From positions 1-38,808 of the forward strand of contig JALTKX010000241.1 of assembly GCA_027006055.1 (NCBI GenBank): DNA of 38,808 nucleotides, in the 5' to 3' direction. The stretch comes from Calditrichia bacterium. Its GTDB lineage: Bacteria > Calditrichota > Calditrichia > Calditrichales > J004. The notes beneath the pieces are model-generated. The model was not told the origin of the DNA, made no database searches, and saw only the letters and a list, made by a program, of their open reading frames with translations. Position numbers and translations under genes: made by a program. Each line of letters opens with the position of its first letter. Positions within the stretch are counted from its first letter, which is position 1. Shown piece after piece: positions 1-8,211 of this stretch.

Positions 1-2
1 AG

Positions 3-446
3 CTGGTATTGCCCCTAAAGGCGATCCATACCGACAGTATCATAAAAAAAGAGGCCAAATATCCCTTTACCACAAAGGTACGCCTCCTGTCGCCCCGGCC
101 GGGCATCATTTTTGTTACCCCACAAAAAGGCCAGGTAACCACCACCATAGAGCCCATCGTTGAGCGCACGCTCTATAATGTGCCCATAAAACTGGTCAAT
201 ATCCCAAAAGATTTACAGGCGGTGGCCGAGCCGGCCATGATCTCCGTGCGCGTAAAAGGCGGCGAAACGCGCATAACCAATCTGACAAACGATGAAATTA
301 CCGTTATTTTTGATTATAAACTGAGTTTCCGCAGGGGCGTGATGGAATATCCCATGCAAATTGTTACCCCGGCCGACATCACCTGGCTGGAAGTGGTGCC
401 GCAAAAATTTGTTTTGCAACTGATACAGAAAGGAAACACGCTTTGA
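3..446 (+). CDS. YbbR-like domain protein, C-terminal part (cut by window edge)
   Basis: The frame is open from the left edge, so the true start lies outside the window and about 147 residues are visible. The sequence is a series of beta-rich segments of the YbbR type: short strands with 'VRVKGGETRITNL', then 'PMQIVTPADITWLEVVPQKF' near the end. YbbR-like domains occur in CdaR, the extracytoplasmic regulator of the diadenylate cyclase CdaA, and in related envelope proteins. If this is CdaR-like, cdaA should lie just upstream, which cannot be seen. The stop codon overlaps the TTG start of tsaD by 4 bases, so the two genes are probably cotranscribed. The family call rests on overall pattern rather than a catalytic motif. 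Confidence 0.6.
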   Translation: MVLPLKAIHTDSIIKKEAKYPFTTKVRLLSPRPGIIFVTPQKGQVTTTIEPIVERTLYNVPIKLVNIPKDLQAVAEPAMISVRVKGGETRITNLTNDEITVIFDYKLSFRRGVMEYPMQIVTPADITWLEVVPQKFVLQLIQKGNTL

Positions 447-1441
447 TCGTCCTGGGTATAGAAACCTCCTGTGATGAAACGTCCGCCGCGGTTTTGGATG
501 AGGCGCGGGTTCTTTCCAATGTGGTCTCCTCGCAGTTGGTACATGTCCAATATGGCGGCGTGGTGCCGGAACTGGCCTCGCGCGCGCATTTGCGGCTGGT
601 TCAGCCGGTTATTGACCGGGCCCTGAACGAGGCGGGCGTGGAACGGCATCACATAGAAGGCATAGCGGTAACCCACGGGCCGGGGCTGGTGGGGGCGCTG
701 CTGGTCGGTCTGACCTTTGCCAAGGGCTTCTCCCTGGCGGCGGATATTCCCTATATCGGCGTGAATCACATGGAAGGCCATATTTACGGCAATCTGCTCA
801 CCGTAAAGGAGGTCGCCTTTCCCATTCTTTTTCTGATCGTTTCCGGCGGACACACCCAACTGGTCCTGATGCGGGATCATCAGGATTACCGTATTATCGG
901 CAGTACGCGGGACGACGCCGTGGGCGAGGCTTTTGACAAAAGCGCCAAGGTTATGGGGCTGGGCTACCCCGGCGGGCCGGTTATCGACAAGCTGGCCAGG
1001 GAAGGCGACCCGGACTTTGTACGATTTCCGCAGTCCTTCCTCCGGGATGACCATTACGACTTTAGTTACAGCGGTTTGAAAACAGCGGTTCTCACTTATG
1101 TGGAAAAGCATTCTCCGGAACATCTGGAAAAACACAAGGCGGATATCTGTGCCTCTTTCCAAAAAGCGGCCATAGATATACTCATCACCAAAACCCTGCG
1201 GGCCGCAAAGGCCTTTCGCGTTCGTGCCATCGCCTTTGCCGGAGGCGTTGCCGCCAACGGCTACCTGCGCCGGCATTTGGTGGAAAAAGGACGCGCGGCC
1301 GGTTTTGACGTCCATTCGCCCGAAATGGCTTATTGCACGGATAATGCCGCCATGATCGCCTACGCCGGGCTGCACCGTCTGCGCGGCGGAGAGTGCTCCC
1401 CACAGGACCTGAATGCCACTCCCTCGTTAACATTGGGATAA
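443..1441 (+). CDS. tsaD: tRNA N6-threonylcarbamoyladenosine synthase TsaD
   Basis: TsaD transfers the threonylcarbamoyl group from TC-AMP to A37 of ANN-decoding tRNAs, in a complex with TsaB and TsaE (neither is in this window). The 332-residue length is normal. It opens with the ASKHA nucleotide-binding segment 'MIVLGIETSCDETSAAV'. It carries the HxxxH metal motif in 'NHMEGH' (His109, His113), 'VSGGHT' at 133-138, 'GGPVID', and the C-terminal 'AGGVAANGYLR' and 'CTDNAAM' (Asp300, third metal ligand). The start is TTG, overlapping the previous stop (TTGA), with AGAAAGGA 9-16 bases upstream as ribosome binding site. All key residues are present. Confidence 0.97.
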   Translation: MIVLGIETSCDETSAAVLDEARVLSNVVSSQLVHVQYGGVVPELASRAHLRLVQPVIDRALNEAGVERHHIEGIAVTHGPGLVGALLVGLTFAKGFSLAADIPYIGVNHMEGHIYGNLLTVKEVAFPILFLIVSGGHTQLVLMRDHQDYRIIGSTRDDAVGEAFDKSAKVMGLGYPGGPVIDKLAREGDPDFVRFPQSFLRDDHYDFSYSGLKTAVLTYVEKHSPEHLEKHKADICASFQKAAIDILITKTLRAAKAFRVRAIAFAGGVAANGYLRRHLVEKGRAAGFDVHSPEMAYCTDNAAMIAYAGLHRLRGGECSPQDLNATPSLTLG

Positions 1442-1445
1442 AAAC

Positions 1446-3506
1446 GTGCCCGATCTTATCCAACTTAACATACCTTTCTTTTTTGTTTTTATGCTGTTCG
1501 CCCTGGGCATGCTGACCGCCTTTTTCTTTTACAGAAAGAGCTATCCCCCTCTCTCCCCGATGCGCCGCTACCTGCTTGTTCTGATCCGGGGGAGTTGGCT
1601 GGCGGGCCTGTTGCTTCTGTTGACAGGGCCGGTGTTAAAATTGCATTACAGTGAACAACGCCCCCGGAATGTGGCCGTATTTGTGGATCATTCCGCCTCG
1701 ATGGGTTTAGTAAACCGCTTTGAAAACCGCCGCGACTCCCTGCGGACGGCCCGCGTCCTGCTTGAGGAATACCTGGCCCAACGGGATGCCCGTCCCGTGT
1801 GGTTTTCCTTTAATCAACAGGTAAAAACCTTTGATGAACAGGATACGTTGTTTACGGGCCTTACCGATTTTGCGCCCCTGGTAAAAAACGCCCGTGAAGC
1901 GGGCGCGGATAATATCTTTGTTCTCAGTGACGGCATACGTACCGCCGGGGAGGGGGCTGTTCCGCCCGGCGTTCCTGTTTATGCGGTCGGTCTGGGCGCC
2001 ATAAAAGAGTTCCCCGATCTTTTCATAAGAAGGGTACGTTATGAACCGGAGGTGGTACAAAACGATACGGCAAGGCTAAGCATTATTGTCGGGCAGAAAG
2101 GTCTTGAAAAGCAGGCGGTCACTGTCTCCCTGTACCGGGGAGGCGAACGGATCGGGCAAAAGAGGATGTTTACGGCCGACGGTGGCGGAGACAGGGAACT
2201 CCGGTTTGAGTATATTCCCCGTAAAAAAGGCTTTCAAAAATACCGCGTTGAGGTGCGCGGGGACGCGGATGAGCAGAATATGAGAAACAACAGCTACCGT
2301 TTTACCCAATGGGTGCGTAAAAGCCGGATACGCATCGGTCTGTTCGCTTCCGCGCCTTCCTACGATTTAAAGTTTATACGGCGGGCCATCGACGGGGGCC
2401 GCAATCTGCGGGCGGAAATCTACCTTCCCGGCATAAAACTCTCCTCCAGGTTGCCCGCGGACAGTCTGGACGCCGCCTTTCTGATCGGCTTGCCGGCCCG
2501 GGGTATTGCGGCATCGTACCAAAAGCGCCTGGATAAGTTGTACGCTTCAAAAAGGGGCAAGGTTTATTATCTGACCTCCACAAGCGACGCCGCCGCTCTT
2601 TCCGCCATGTTGGGAGCGGATGTAACGATAAGCAGCACGACCAACAGGACGGAAGGGCAGATTGAGGTTCCTGAGACCCTGCATCCGCTCATGGCGGTTT
2701 TCCCGGATATGCAAAAGAGTCGCGGCTTTTGGCAAAAAAGCGCTCCCGTCCTAAGCGGATTTAAGGTTGGAACAGCGGAGCCCCTTGCTATATTGAATCA
2801 GGAGCGCAACAACGCCTTTCTCGCCCGACCGGCGCCTGATATCTTTTTGGTAAACGGAGAAGGCTTCTGGCGCACGGCCTTTGATCCCGGTGAAAACGAC
2901 CTCCTTATGCGGGAGGGCTATAATCGTTTTTTTCAGGGGCTGGCCTTTCGCGCGGCGGCCAGGGGAACGGAAAAAGCAGTCCGGCTGCAAACGGACAAGC
3001 GTGTATATAACACCGGCGAGAGTATCCGCCTTTCCGCTTATGTTTATGACAGCCGCCAGAGCGAGATAGGAAACGCCGTGGTGGAAGTAAGCGTAAGCCT
3101 GCGGGATCAGAACTTTAACTTTAACCTTTCGCCCGCGGCCGGGGGCGGCTATCAGGCCGCTTTTCCTGCCGTGGAAGAAGGCCAGTATACCTTTAACGCC
3201 ACGGCCCGCCGGGAAGGAACGGTTCTGGGGCGGGAGAGTATAAGCGTCCGCGTACAGGCGCCGGATGCGGAATTTACCCATACCCGGCAGGATAGCGCTT
3301 TTTTAAGAAACTGGGCCGCAAAAAGCGGAGGAGTCTATCTCTCGCTGGAGGAGCTGAGACGGGGACGGCGCCTCCCGCCCCTTAACCCTGTTACCGTGGA
3401 GCGGCATTACGAAACCGACCTGAAAAACAGTATGATGATGTTGACCGCTTTGCTTTTGCTGATATCCCTGGAGTGGATTTTACGTAAACGTTTTAACCTG
3501 ATATAA
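1446..3506 (+). CDS. Membrane-anchored von Willebrand factor A (VWA) domain protein
   Basis: A 686-residue protein of unknown specific role. Two hydrophobic helices lie at about residues 8-28 and 41-63, followed by a VWA domain with an intact MIDAS-type 'DHSAS' (Asp81-Ser85) and the second motif 'VLSDG' (159-163). The middle and C-terminal parts are predicted beta-rich ('YNTGESIRLSAYVYD' suggests an Ig/macroglobulin-like repeat). A last helix at about 665-682 ends in a positively charged tail. Topology therefore suggests a large extracytoplasmic portion anchored at both ends. Similar architecture is found in BatA/BatB-like and amidotransferase-like VWA membrane proteins of Bacteroidetes relatives. 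It starts with GTG four bases after tsaD. Function is inferred only at domain level. Confidence 0.7.
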   Translation: MPDLIQLNIPFFFVFMLFALGMLTAFFFYRKSYPPLSPMRRYLLVLIRGSWLAGLLLLLTGPVLKLHYSEQRPRNVAVFVDHSASMGLVNRFENRRDSLRTARVLLEEYLAQRDARPVWFSFNQQVKTFDEQDTLFTGLTDFAPLVKNAREAGADNIFVLSDGIRTAGEGAVPPGVPVYAVGLGAIKEFPDLFIRRVRYEPEVVQNDTARLSIIVGQKGLEKQAVTVSLYRGGERIGQKRMFTADGGGDRELRFEYIPRKKGFQKYRVEVRGDADEQNMRNNSYRFTQWVRKSRIRIGLFASAPSYDLKFIRRAIDGGRNLRAEIYLPGIKLSSRLPADSLDAAFLIGLPARGIAASYQKRLDKLYASKRGKVYYLTSTSDAAALSAMLGADVTISSTTNRTEGQIEVPETLHPLMAVFPDMQKSRGFWQKSAPVLSGFKVGTAEPLAILNQERNNAFLARPAPDIFLVNGEGFWRTAFDPGENDLLMREGYNRFFQGLAFRAAARGTEKAVRLQTDKRVYNTGESIRLSAYVYDSRQSEIGNAVVEVSVSLRDQNFNFNLSPAAGGGYQAAFPAVEEGQYTFNATARREGTVLGRESISVRVQAPDAEFTHTRQDSAFLRNWAAKSGGVYLSLEELRRGRRLPPLNPVTVERHYETDLKNSMMMLTALLLLISLEWILRKRFNLI

Positions 3507-3516
3507 AGGACAGACC

Positions 3517-4083
3517 ATGATCCGATGCGCCTGGGTTCCCGGGGATGATGATTTGTACATCGCTTATCATGACAAGGAGTGGGGCCGTCCCGTGCATGAT
3601 GACCGGCTTTTGTTCGAGTTCCTGATCCTGGAGACCTTTCAGGCCGGTCTGAGCTGGCGAACGGTACTCTATAAGCGAGAGAATTTCCGCAAGGCCTTTG
3701 CCGGATTCGATTACCGCAAGGTGGCCCTTTTTACCGAAAAAGATGAACAGCGCCTGTTGACCGACGCCGGCATTATCCGTAACCGCCTGAAGATAAAAGC
3801 GGCCGTCAGCAATGCCCGGGCTTTTATCGCCGTGCAAAAAGAATGGGGTAGTTTTGACGCCTATATCTGGTCTTTTGTGGATGGGAAACCCCTGCAAAAC
3901 CGCTGGAAATCCCTTAAGGAGGTACCGGCCAGCACGCCCCTTTCCGACAAGATCAGCAAGGATATGAAAAAGCGCGGTTTTAAATTTGTGGGCTCCACGG
4001 TGGTTTATGCCCATATGCAGGCCACGGGCATGGTCAATGATCATACCGTCGATTGTTTTTGCCATGAAGAAGTAAAGGGCTGA
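3517..4083 (+). CDS. tag: DNA-3-methyladenine glycosylase I
   Basis: Tag removes 3-methyladenine from alkylated DNA, starting base excision repair. The length (188 residues) matches the family. Diagnostic residues are all visible: 'MIRCAW' with Cys4, 'YHDKEWG' with Tyr17 and His18, 'LETFQAGLSW' with the base-recognition Glu39, and the C-terminal 'NDHTVDCFCH' with His176 and Cys180. Cys4, His18, His176 and Cys180 correspond to the four zinc ligands of E. coli Tag. AAAGGA lies just upstream of the ATG. It is followed after 2 bases by the epimerase gene, so the two are cotranscribed, although no functional link is evident. Confidence 0.95.
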   Translation: MIRCAWVPGDDDLYIAYHDKEWGRPVHDDRLLFEFLILETFQAGLSWRTVLYKRENFRKAFAGFDYRKVALFTEKDEQRLLTDAGIIRNRLKIKAAVSNARAFIAVQKEWGSFDAYIWSFVDGKPLQNRWKSLKEVPASTPLSDKISKDMKKRGFKFVGSTVVYAHMQATGMVNDHTVDCFCHEEVKG

Positions 4084-4085
4084 GA

Positions 4086-5021
4086 ATGCGTATCCTGATA
4101 GCGGGCGCTTCCGGTCTTATCGGCAGGGCCCTGATCAAACAGTTCCTCGGAAAGGGCTATCGGGTGTGGGCCTTGTCCCGCAATCCGGAGCGCATGCGTA
4201 AAAAAATTCCCGAAACGGATCGGCTGACCTGGCTCGGCTGGCGTAACGGGGAGAGCGGGCCATGGCAAAAGGCCCTGGTTCAAAGCGATGCGGTTATCAA
4301 TCTGATGGGCGCCTCCATTCTCGGCGGACGCTGGACGAAAAGGCGTAAGGATATTTTATACCGTTCCCGCGTGGACGGCAGCCGCTTTCTGGCCGAAACC
4401 ATCAAAAAACATCATCCCGATCTGCCCGTTTACATTCAGGCTTCGGCTATCGGTTACTATGACGTCGATCAGCCCCAGCCGGTGGATGAAGGCGGCCGCC
4501 CCGGCAGTTCCTTTCTTGCCCGGCTTACCCGGGAGTGGGAAGAGGCCGCGGACGTTCTGTCTCAATCGGGCGTTACGGTATACTTTTTAAGGCTGGGCAT
4601 GGTTCTGGCGCCGGACAGCCTGGTGGTCAGGCTGCTCAAACCGGTATTCTATATCTACATGGGCGGCCCCGTGGGCAACGGGCGGCAAATCGTTTCCTGG
4701 ATACATATCGATGACGTCTGCGCCATAGGCGACCTGTTGTTGCAAAGACCCTTTAAGGAACGGGCTGTTAACCTTACCGCACCCGGCGCCGTGGATATGG
4801 ATCACTTTTGCGGGGCCTTTGGCCGCGCGGTTAAGCGGCCATCATGGCTGAGAGTGCCGGCATGGGCGGTTAGAATGCTTTTTGGCGAGATGGGCCGCGA
4901 AACCATGCTCGGCGGAATCCGCGTTTCACCGGGGTTGTTGCGGGAAAAGGGCTATCGCTTTAAATATGCCGATATCGACGCCGCCTTCAGGGCCGTGCTT
5001 AGGAAGAAGGAAGCCTCTTAA
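4086..5021 (+). CDS. TIGR01777-type NAD(P)-dependent epimerase (SDR family)
   Basis: A 311-residue short-chain dehydrogenase/reductase-fold protein. The Rossmann motif 'GASGLIGRAL' is at 7-16, 'SAIGYYD' is at the active-site strand, and the C-terminal segment 'SWLRVPAWAVRMLFGEM...LLGGIRVSP' is the DUF1731 tail that defines the TIGR01777 family (E. coli YfcH-like). The substrate is unknown for the family. It closely follows tag and is followed by a likely terminator, so it ends this transcription unit. Confidence 0.88.
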   Translation: MRILIAGASGLIGRALIKQFLGKGYRVWALSRNPERMRKKIPETDRLTWLGWRNGESGPWQKALVQSDAVINLMGASILGGRWTKRRKDILYRSRVDGSRFLAETIKKHHPDLPVYIQASAIGYYDVDQPQPVDEGGRPGSSFLARLTREWEEAADVLSQSGVTVYFLRLGMVLAPDSLVVRLLKPVFYIYMGGPVGNGRQIVSWIHIDDVCAIGDLLLQRPFKERAVNLTAPGAVDMDHFCGAFGRAVKRPSWLRVPAWAVRMLFGEMGRETMLGGIRVSPGLLREKGYRFKYADIDAAFRAVLRKKEAS

Positions 5022-5026
5022 ATACA

Positions 5027-5056
5027 AAGGCCACTATTAAACGCGGCCTTCATTTT
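5027..5056 (+). terminator. Probable intrinsic terminator after the epimerase gene
   Basis: AAGGCC (5027-5032) and GGCCTT (5045-5050) form a 6-bp stem with a 12-base loop, followed by CATTTT. It lies directly after the epimerase stop and before the suf promoter, where a boundary is expected. The U-run is short. Confidence 0.5.
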
Positions 5057-5081
5057 AATCGTAAAATAGTCCTCTTCCGGC

Positions 5082-5111
5082 TTGACTGCTATCCCGCAAA
5101 CTGTGTATATT
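5082..5111 (+). promoter_or_regulatory. Candidate sigma-70-type promoter of the suf operon
   Basis: TTGACT (5082-5087) and TATATT (5106-5111) are separated by 18 bases, a close match to the housekeeping consensus. The predicted transcript would begin near 5118, leaving a leader of about 57 bases before the regulator ATG at 5175. Confidence 0.6.
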
Positions 5112-5116
5112 TGGAT

Positions 5117-5137
5117 ATCCGATCAAAAAGGTCGGAT
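5117..5137 (+). repeat. Short inverted repeat at the predicted 5' end of the suf transcript
   Basis: ATCCGA (5117-5122) and TCGGAT (5132-5137) are perfect inverted copies with a 9-base spacer, followed by TTTT. It could be a regulator site, a 5' stabilising hairpin, or a leader terminator; the sequence alone does not decide. Confidence 0.35.
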
Positions 5138-5151
5138 TTTTGTTTGTCTAT

Positions 5152-5176
5152 ATACAAGACTAAATGAGTCCTATAT
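5152..5176. promoter_or_regulatory. Candidate Rrf2/IscR-type operator overlapping the regulator start codon
   Basis: Half-sites ATACAAGACT (5152-5161) and AGTCCTATAT (5167-5176) form an imperfect 25-bp palindrome (8 of 10 positions match) around the spacer AAATG. The GACT...AGTC core with ATA/TAT ends resembles the known IscR type-1 operator. It lies between a good promoter and, in part, on the ATG of the Rrf2 gene, so autoregulation is the likely role. Confidence 0.55.
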
Positions 5177-5615
5177 GCTGCGTTTAAGTAAAAAAAGCGA
5201 ATATGCCATCATTGCCCTGGTGGATCTGGCCGGGCGTCAAAGCGGGGAACCGATCCCCGTAAAGCAGATGGCGGAGAGCTATATGATCCCCGGCGAGCTT
5301 TTGGGTAAGATATTTCAGACCCTGAAAAAGGCGGGGCTGGTATACTCCGTGCAGGGCACAAAGGGGGGCTACCAGCTTGCCCGCCGTCCGCAAGAGATTA
5401 ATCTCAGTGAAATCATCGAATCCATAGAAGGGCCAATTTCGCTGATGTCTTGTTTTTCCGAGCTGGACTGCGACTGCCTGCAGTTTAGCAGTTGCACCAT
5501 AAAATCACCATTGCAGTTTATTCAATCGGAAATTAAAAACTATTTTCAACAGATTACGCTGGATACCTTAAAGGACAATCTTGTAAAACCACTAAGTCAG
5601 CTTTCGGTGATGTGA
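5175..5615 (+). CDS. Rrf2-family Fe-S-sensing transcriptional regulator (IscR/SufR-like)
   Basis: A 146-residue regulator heading the SUF operon. The N-terminal winged helix begins 'MLRLSKKSEYAIIALVDLA', the standard Rrf2 opening, which fixes the start at 5175 rather than the longer upstream frame. 'GTKGGYQLAR' (61-70) is the wing. Four cysteines (Cys93, Cys99, Cys101, Cys107) lie in the loop where IscR has its cluster ligands, so it probably binds an Fe-S cluster. It likely senses cluster status and controls the downstream suf genes; the candidate operator lies on its own start codon. The ribosome binding site is weak. The stop overlaps the next gene. Confidence 0.9.
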   Translation: MLRLSKKSEYAIIALVDLAGRQSGEPIPVKQMAESYMIPGELLGKIFQTLKKAGLVYSVQGTKGGYQLARRPQEINLSEIIESIEGPISLMSCFSELDCDCLQFSSCTIKSPLQFIQSEIKNYFQQITLDTLKDNLVKPLSQLSVM

Positions 5616-5920
5616 TGGCCGATGAAGAAGAAATCCTCGACGCGTTGCGGGATGTATACGACCCTGAAATAAGGGTTAATATTGTGGAACTGGGGTTGAT
5701 CTATAAAATCATCATCGGGGAAGATGGCTTTGTAACGGTGCGCATGACACTGACGTCGCCCAACTGTCCGGCGGTGGAGGAATTGAAAAGAGAGATACTG
5801 CGCACGGTAAAATCGCAGGACGGCATAACGGGCGCGGAACTGGATTTGGTCTGGGAACCCGAATGGACGCCGGCCATGATGAGCGAGGAAGCGCGCCTTG
5901 AACTTGGATATGATATTTAA
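5615..5920 (+). CDS. MIP18-family (DUF59) Fe-S maturation protein, first copy
   Basis: A protein of about 101 residues of the MIP18/SufT/PaaD family, which assists Fe-S cluster maturation or delivery. Visible family marks are '[11 protein letters not shown]', 'NIVELGLIY', 'LTSPNCP' with the conserved cysteine, and the C-terminal '[12 protein letters not shown]'. The ATG at 5615 shares one base with the regulator stop (TGATG); a GTG one codon earlier (5612) is the alternative. It is clearly paralogous to the MIP18 gene at 9530 but diverges around the cysteine (PAVEEL against SAQSLP). Its place between regulator and sufB supports a SUF role. Confidence 0.88.
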   Translation: MADEEEILDALRDVYDPEIRVNIVELGLIYKIIIGEDGFVTVRMTLTSPNCPAVEELKREILRTVKSQDGITGAELDLVWEPEWTPAMMSEEARLELGYDI

Positions 5921-5937
5921 AAGAAAGGAAGCAAACG

Positions 5938-7380
5938 ATGAGTACGGAAGCCGAACAGCTTGAATCGTTAGCCCAACAGGAATATAAATACGGTTTTGTA
6001 ACCGACATAGAAGCCGACGCCTTGCCGCCCGGCCTGAACGAGGATGTTATACGCATCATCTCCCAAAAAAAGAAGGAGCCGGCATTTATGCTGGAATGGC
6101 GTTTAAAGGCCTATCGGCGCTGGCTTAAGATGGAAGAGCCCAAATGGCCCAAGGTGGAGTATCCCGAAATAAATTTTCAGGACATCATATACTACTCCGC
6201 CCCTAAAAACACGCCTAAGTATAACAGCCTTGATGAAGTAGACCCGCAATTACTGGAAACCTACAATAAGCTGGGCATTCCCCTGGAAGAGCAGAAAATG
6301 CTGGCCGGGGTGGCGGTTGACGCTGTTTTTGACAGTGTGTCCGTGGCGACAACCTTTAAGGAAAAACTTTCGGAAATGGGCGTTATCTTCTGTCCCATCT
6401 CCGAAGCCTTGCAAGAATATCCGGATTTGGTAAAAAAATACCTGGGCTCCGTGGTGCCGGCAACGGACAACTTTTACGCCGCCTTAAACTCGGCCGTGTT
6501 CAGTGACGGCTCCTTTGTTTATGTGCCCAAGGGGGTGCGTTGCCCCATGGAGTTGTCCACATACTTTCGCATCAACGCCCAGAATACCGGGCAGTTTGAA
6601 CGTACCCTGATCGTGGCCGACGAAGGCTCTTATGTCAGTTACCTGGAAGGCTGCACCGCGCCGCAAAGGGATGAAAACCAGTTGCATGCCGCCGTGGTGG
6701 AACTGGTGGCGCTCAAGGGTGCCGAGATAAAATATTCCACCGTTCAAAACTGGTATCCCGGTGATGACGAGGGCAAGGGCGGTATTTACAATTTTGTCAC
6801 CAAGCGCGGCATCGCCCATGAAAATGCCAAAATTTCCTGGACGCAGGTGGAAACGGGTTCGGCCATCACCTGGAAATATCCCAGCGTTATTTTAAAAGGG
6901 GATAATTCCATCGGAGAATTCTATTCCGTGGCCATGACCAATAAATTTCAACAGGCCGATACGGGTACCAAGATGATCCACATCGGCAAGAACACACGTA
7001 GTAATATCGTTTCGAAGGGTATCAGCGCCGGACGCAGTAACAACAGTTACCGCGGATTGGTAAAAGTCATGAAATCCGCAGAGAATGCCCGCAACTTCTC
7101 TCAATGTGACAGTTTGCTGATCGGCGATAAGTGCGGCGCGCATACCTTTCCCTATATTGAAGTAAACAATACCACCGGCCGCGTGGAACACGAGGCCACC
7201 ACGTCAAAGATCGGCGAAGATCAGATATTTTACTGCAACCAGCGCGGGCTGGATACCGAACAGGCGGTTTCCCTGATCGTTAACGGCTATTGCAAGGAAG
7301 TTTTCCGCGAACTGCCCATGGAATTTGCCGTGGAAGCGCAAAAGTTGTTAAGCATCAGTCTGGAAGGCAGCGTGGGGTAA
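5938..7380 (+). CDS. sufB: Fe-S cluster assembly scaffold protein SufB
   Basis: SufB forms the SufBC2D scaffold on which Fe-S clusters are built, accepting sulfur from SufS. The 480-residue length is typical. The long conserved core is intact: '[20 protein letters not shown]', 'EGCTAP', 'VQNWYPGD', '[10 protein letters not shown]', '[13 protein letters not shown]', '[19 protein letters not shown]', and the C-terminal '[20 protein letters not shown]'. The Cys in 'SQCDSLL' and the Glu-rich C-terminal region correspond to residues needed for cluster assembly. AAGAAAGGA precedes the ATG by about 9 bases. It lies 17 bases after the first MIP18 gene, in the same operon. Confidence 0.98.
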   Translation: MSTEAEQLESLAQQEYKYGFVTDIEADALPPGLNEDVIRIISQKKKEPAFMLEWRLKAYRRWLKMEEPKWPKVEYPEINFQDIIYYSAPKNTPKYNSLDEVDPQLLETYNKLGIPLEEQKMLAGVAVDAVFDSVSVATTFKEKLSEMGVIFCPISEALQEYPDLVKKYLGSVVPATDNFYAALNSAVFSDGSFVYVPKGVRCPMELSTYFRINAQNTGQFERTLIVADEGSYVSYLEGCTAPQRDENQLHAAVVELVALKGAEIKYSTVQNWYPGDDEGKGGIYNFVTKRGIAHENAKISWTQVETGSAITWKYPSVILKGDNSIGEFYSVAMTNKFQQADTGTKMIHIGKNTRSNIVSKGISAGRSNNSYRGLVKVMKSAENARNFSQCDSLLIGDKCGAHTFPYIEVNNTTGRVEHEATTSKIGEDQIFYCNQRGLDTEQAVSLIVNGYCKEVFRELPMEFAVEAQKLLSISLEGSVG

Positions 7381-7420
7381 AATAGCCGGCGCATGCCGAT
7401 AATCATTAACAGAATATATA

Positions 7421-7440
7421 GCGGGCCGTTAAATGCCCGC
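7421..7440 (+). repeat. Hairpin between sufB and sufC
   Basis: GCGGGC (7421-7426) and GCCCGC (7435-7440) pair around an 8-base loop, in the 81-base gap between sufB and sufC. No U-run follows, so it is not a standard terminator; it may stabilise or separate the two cistrons. Confidence 0.35.
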
Positions 7441-7461
7441 GTTAACATTTTGGAGAAAGCA

Positions 7462-8199
7462 ATGTTACAAATAAAAGATTTACATGCCTCCATAGAAGGC
7501 AAGGAAATTTTAAAGGGCATCGACCTGGAAGTGAAAAAAGGCGAGGTGCACGCCATTATGGGGCCCAACGGTTCCGGGAAAAGCACGCTGGCCAATATCC
7601 TGGCCGGCCGCGAGGAGTACGAGGTTACCTCGGGCAGTATCAACTACCTGGGCGAGGACCTGTTGGAGCTTGACCCGGAGGAGCGGGCTCACAAGGGGAT
7701 TTTTCTGGCCTTTCAATACCCGGTGGAGATTCCCGGCGTTTCCAACGTCTATTTTTTGAGAACCGCCCTGAATGAAGTGCGCAAATCACAGGGGCTGGAA
7801 GAGCTGGACGCGGCTCAGTTCCTGAAACTGGTGCGCAGGAAAATAGACCTGGTGGAACTTGATAAATCGCTGCTCAACCGCGCCGTAAACGAAGGCTTTT
7901 CCGGCGGCGAGAAGAAACGCAATGAAATATTTCAGATGGCTGTGCTGGAACCCAAACTGGCCATTCTGGATGAAACCGATTCCGGTCTGGATATCGACGC
8001 GCTGCGCATTGTGGCCAATGGGGTCAATTCCCTTAAAAGCAAGGATAACGCCACCATCGTCGTTACGCACTATCAGCGCCTGTTGGACTATATCGTTCCA
8101 GACGTGGTGCATGTGCTTTTTAAGGGGAAAATAGTAAAATCGGGCGGCAAGGAACTGGCGCTGGAATTGGAATCTAAAGGTTACGACTGGTTAAAGTAA
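7462..8199 (+). CDS. sufC: SUF system ATPase SufC
   Basis: SufC is the ABC-type ATPase of the SufBC2D complex; its ATP cycle drives conformational change of the scaffold. The protein has 245 residues. The Walker A 'GPNGSGKST' is near residue 34, the SufC-type signature '[14 protein letters not shown]' near 143, and Walker B '[16 protein letters not shown]' near 163. '[12 protein letters not shown]' supplies the switch His. The start at 7462 ([11 protein letters not shown]) is chosen over an in-frame ATG at 7393 because GGAG sits 7 bases upstream and the family begins here. Confidence 0.97.
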   Translation: MLQIKDLHASIEGKEILKGIDLEVKKGEVHAIMGPNGSGKSTLANILAGREEYEVTSGSINYLGEDLLELDPEERAHKGIFLAFQYPVEIPGVSNVYFLRTALNEVRKSQGLEELDAAQFLKLVRRKIDLVELDKSLLNRAVNEGFSGGEKKRNEIFQMAVLEPKLAILDETDSGLDIDALRIVANGVNSLKSKDNATIVVTHYQRLLDYIVPDVVHVLFKGKIVKSGGKELALELESKGYDWLK

Positions 8200-8211
8200 G
8201 GAGCGCATCCG

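Noticed and set aside
314-1375. A 353-codon open frame on the minus strand opposite tsaD.
   Set aside because: Antisense shadow of a complete TsaD; no domain and no ribosome binding site supporting it.
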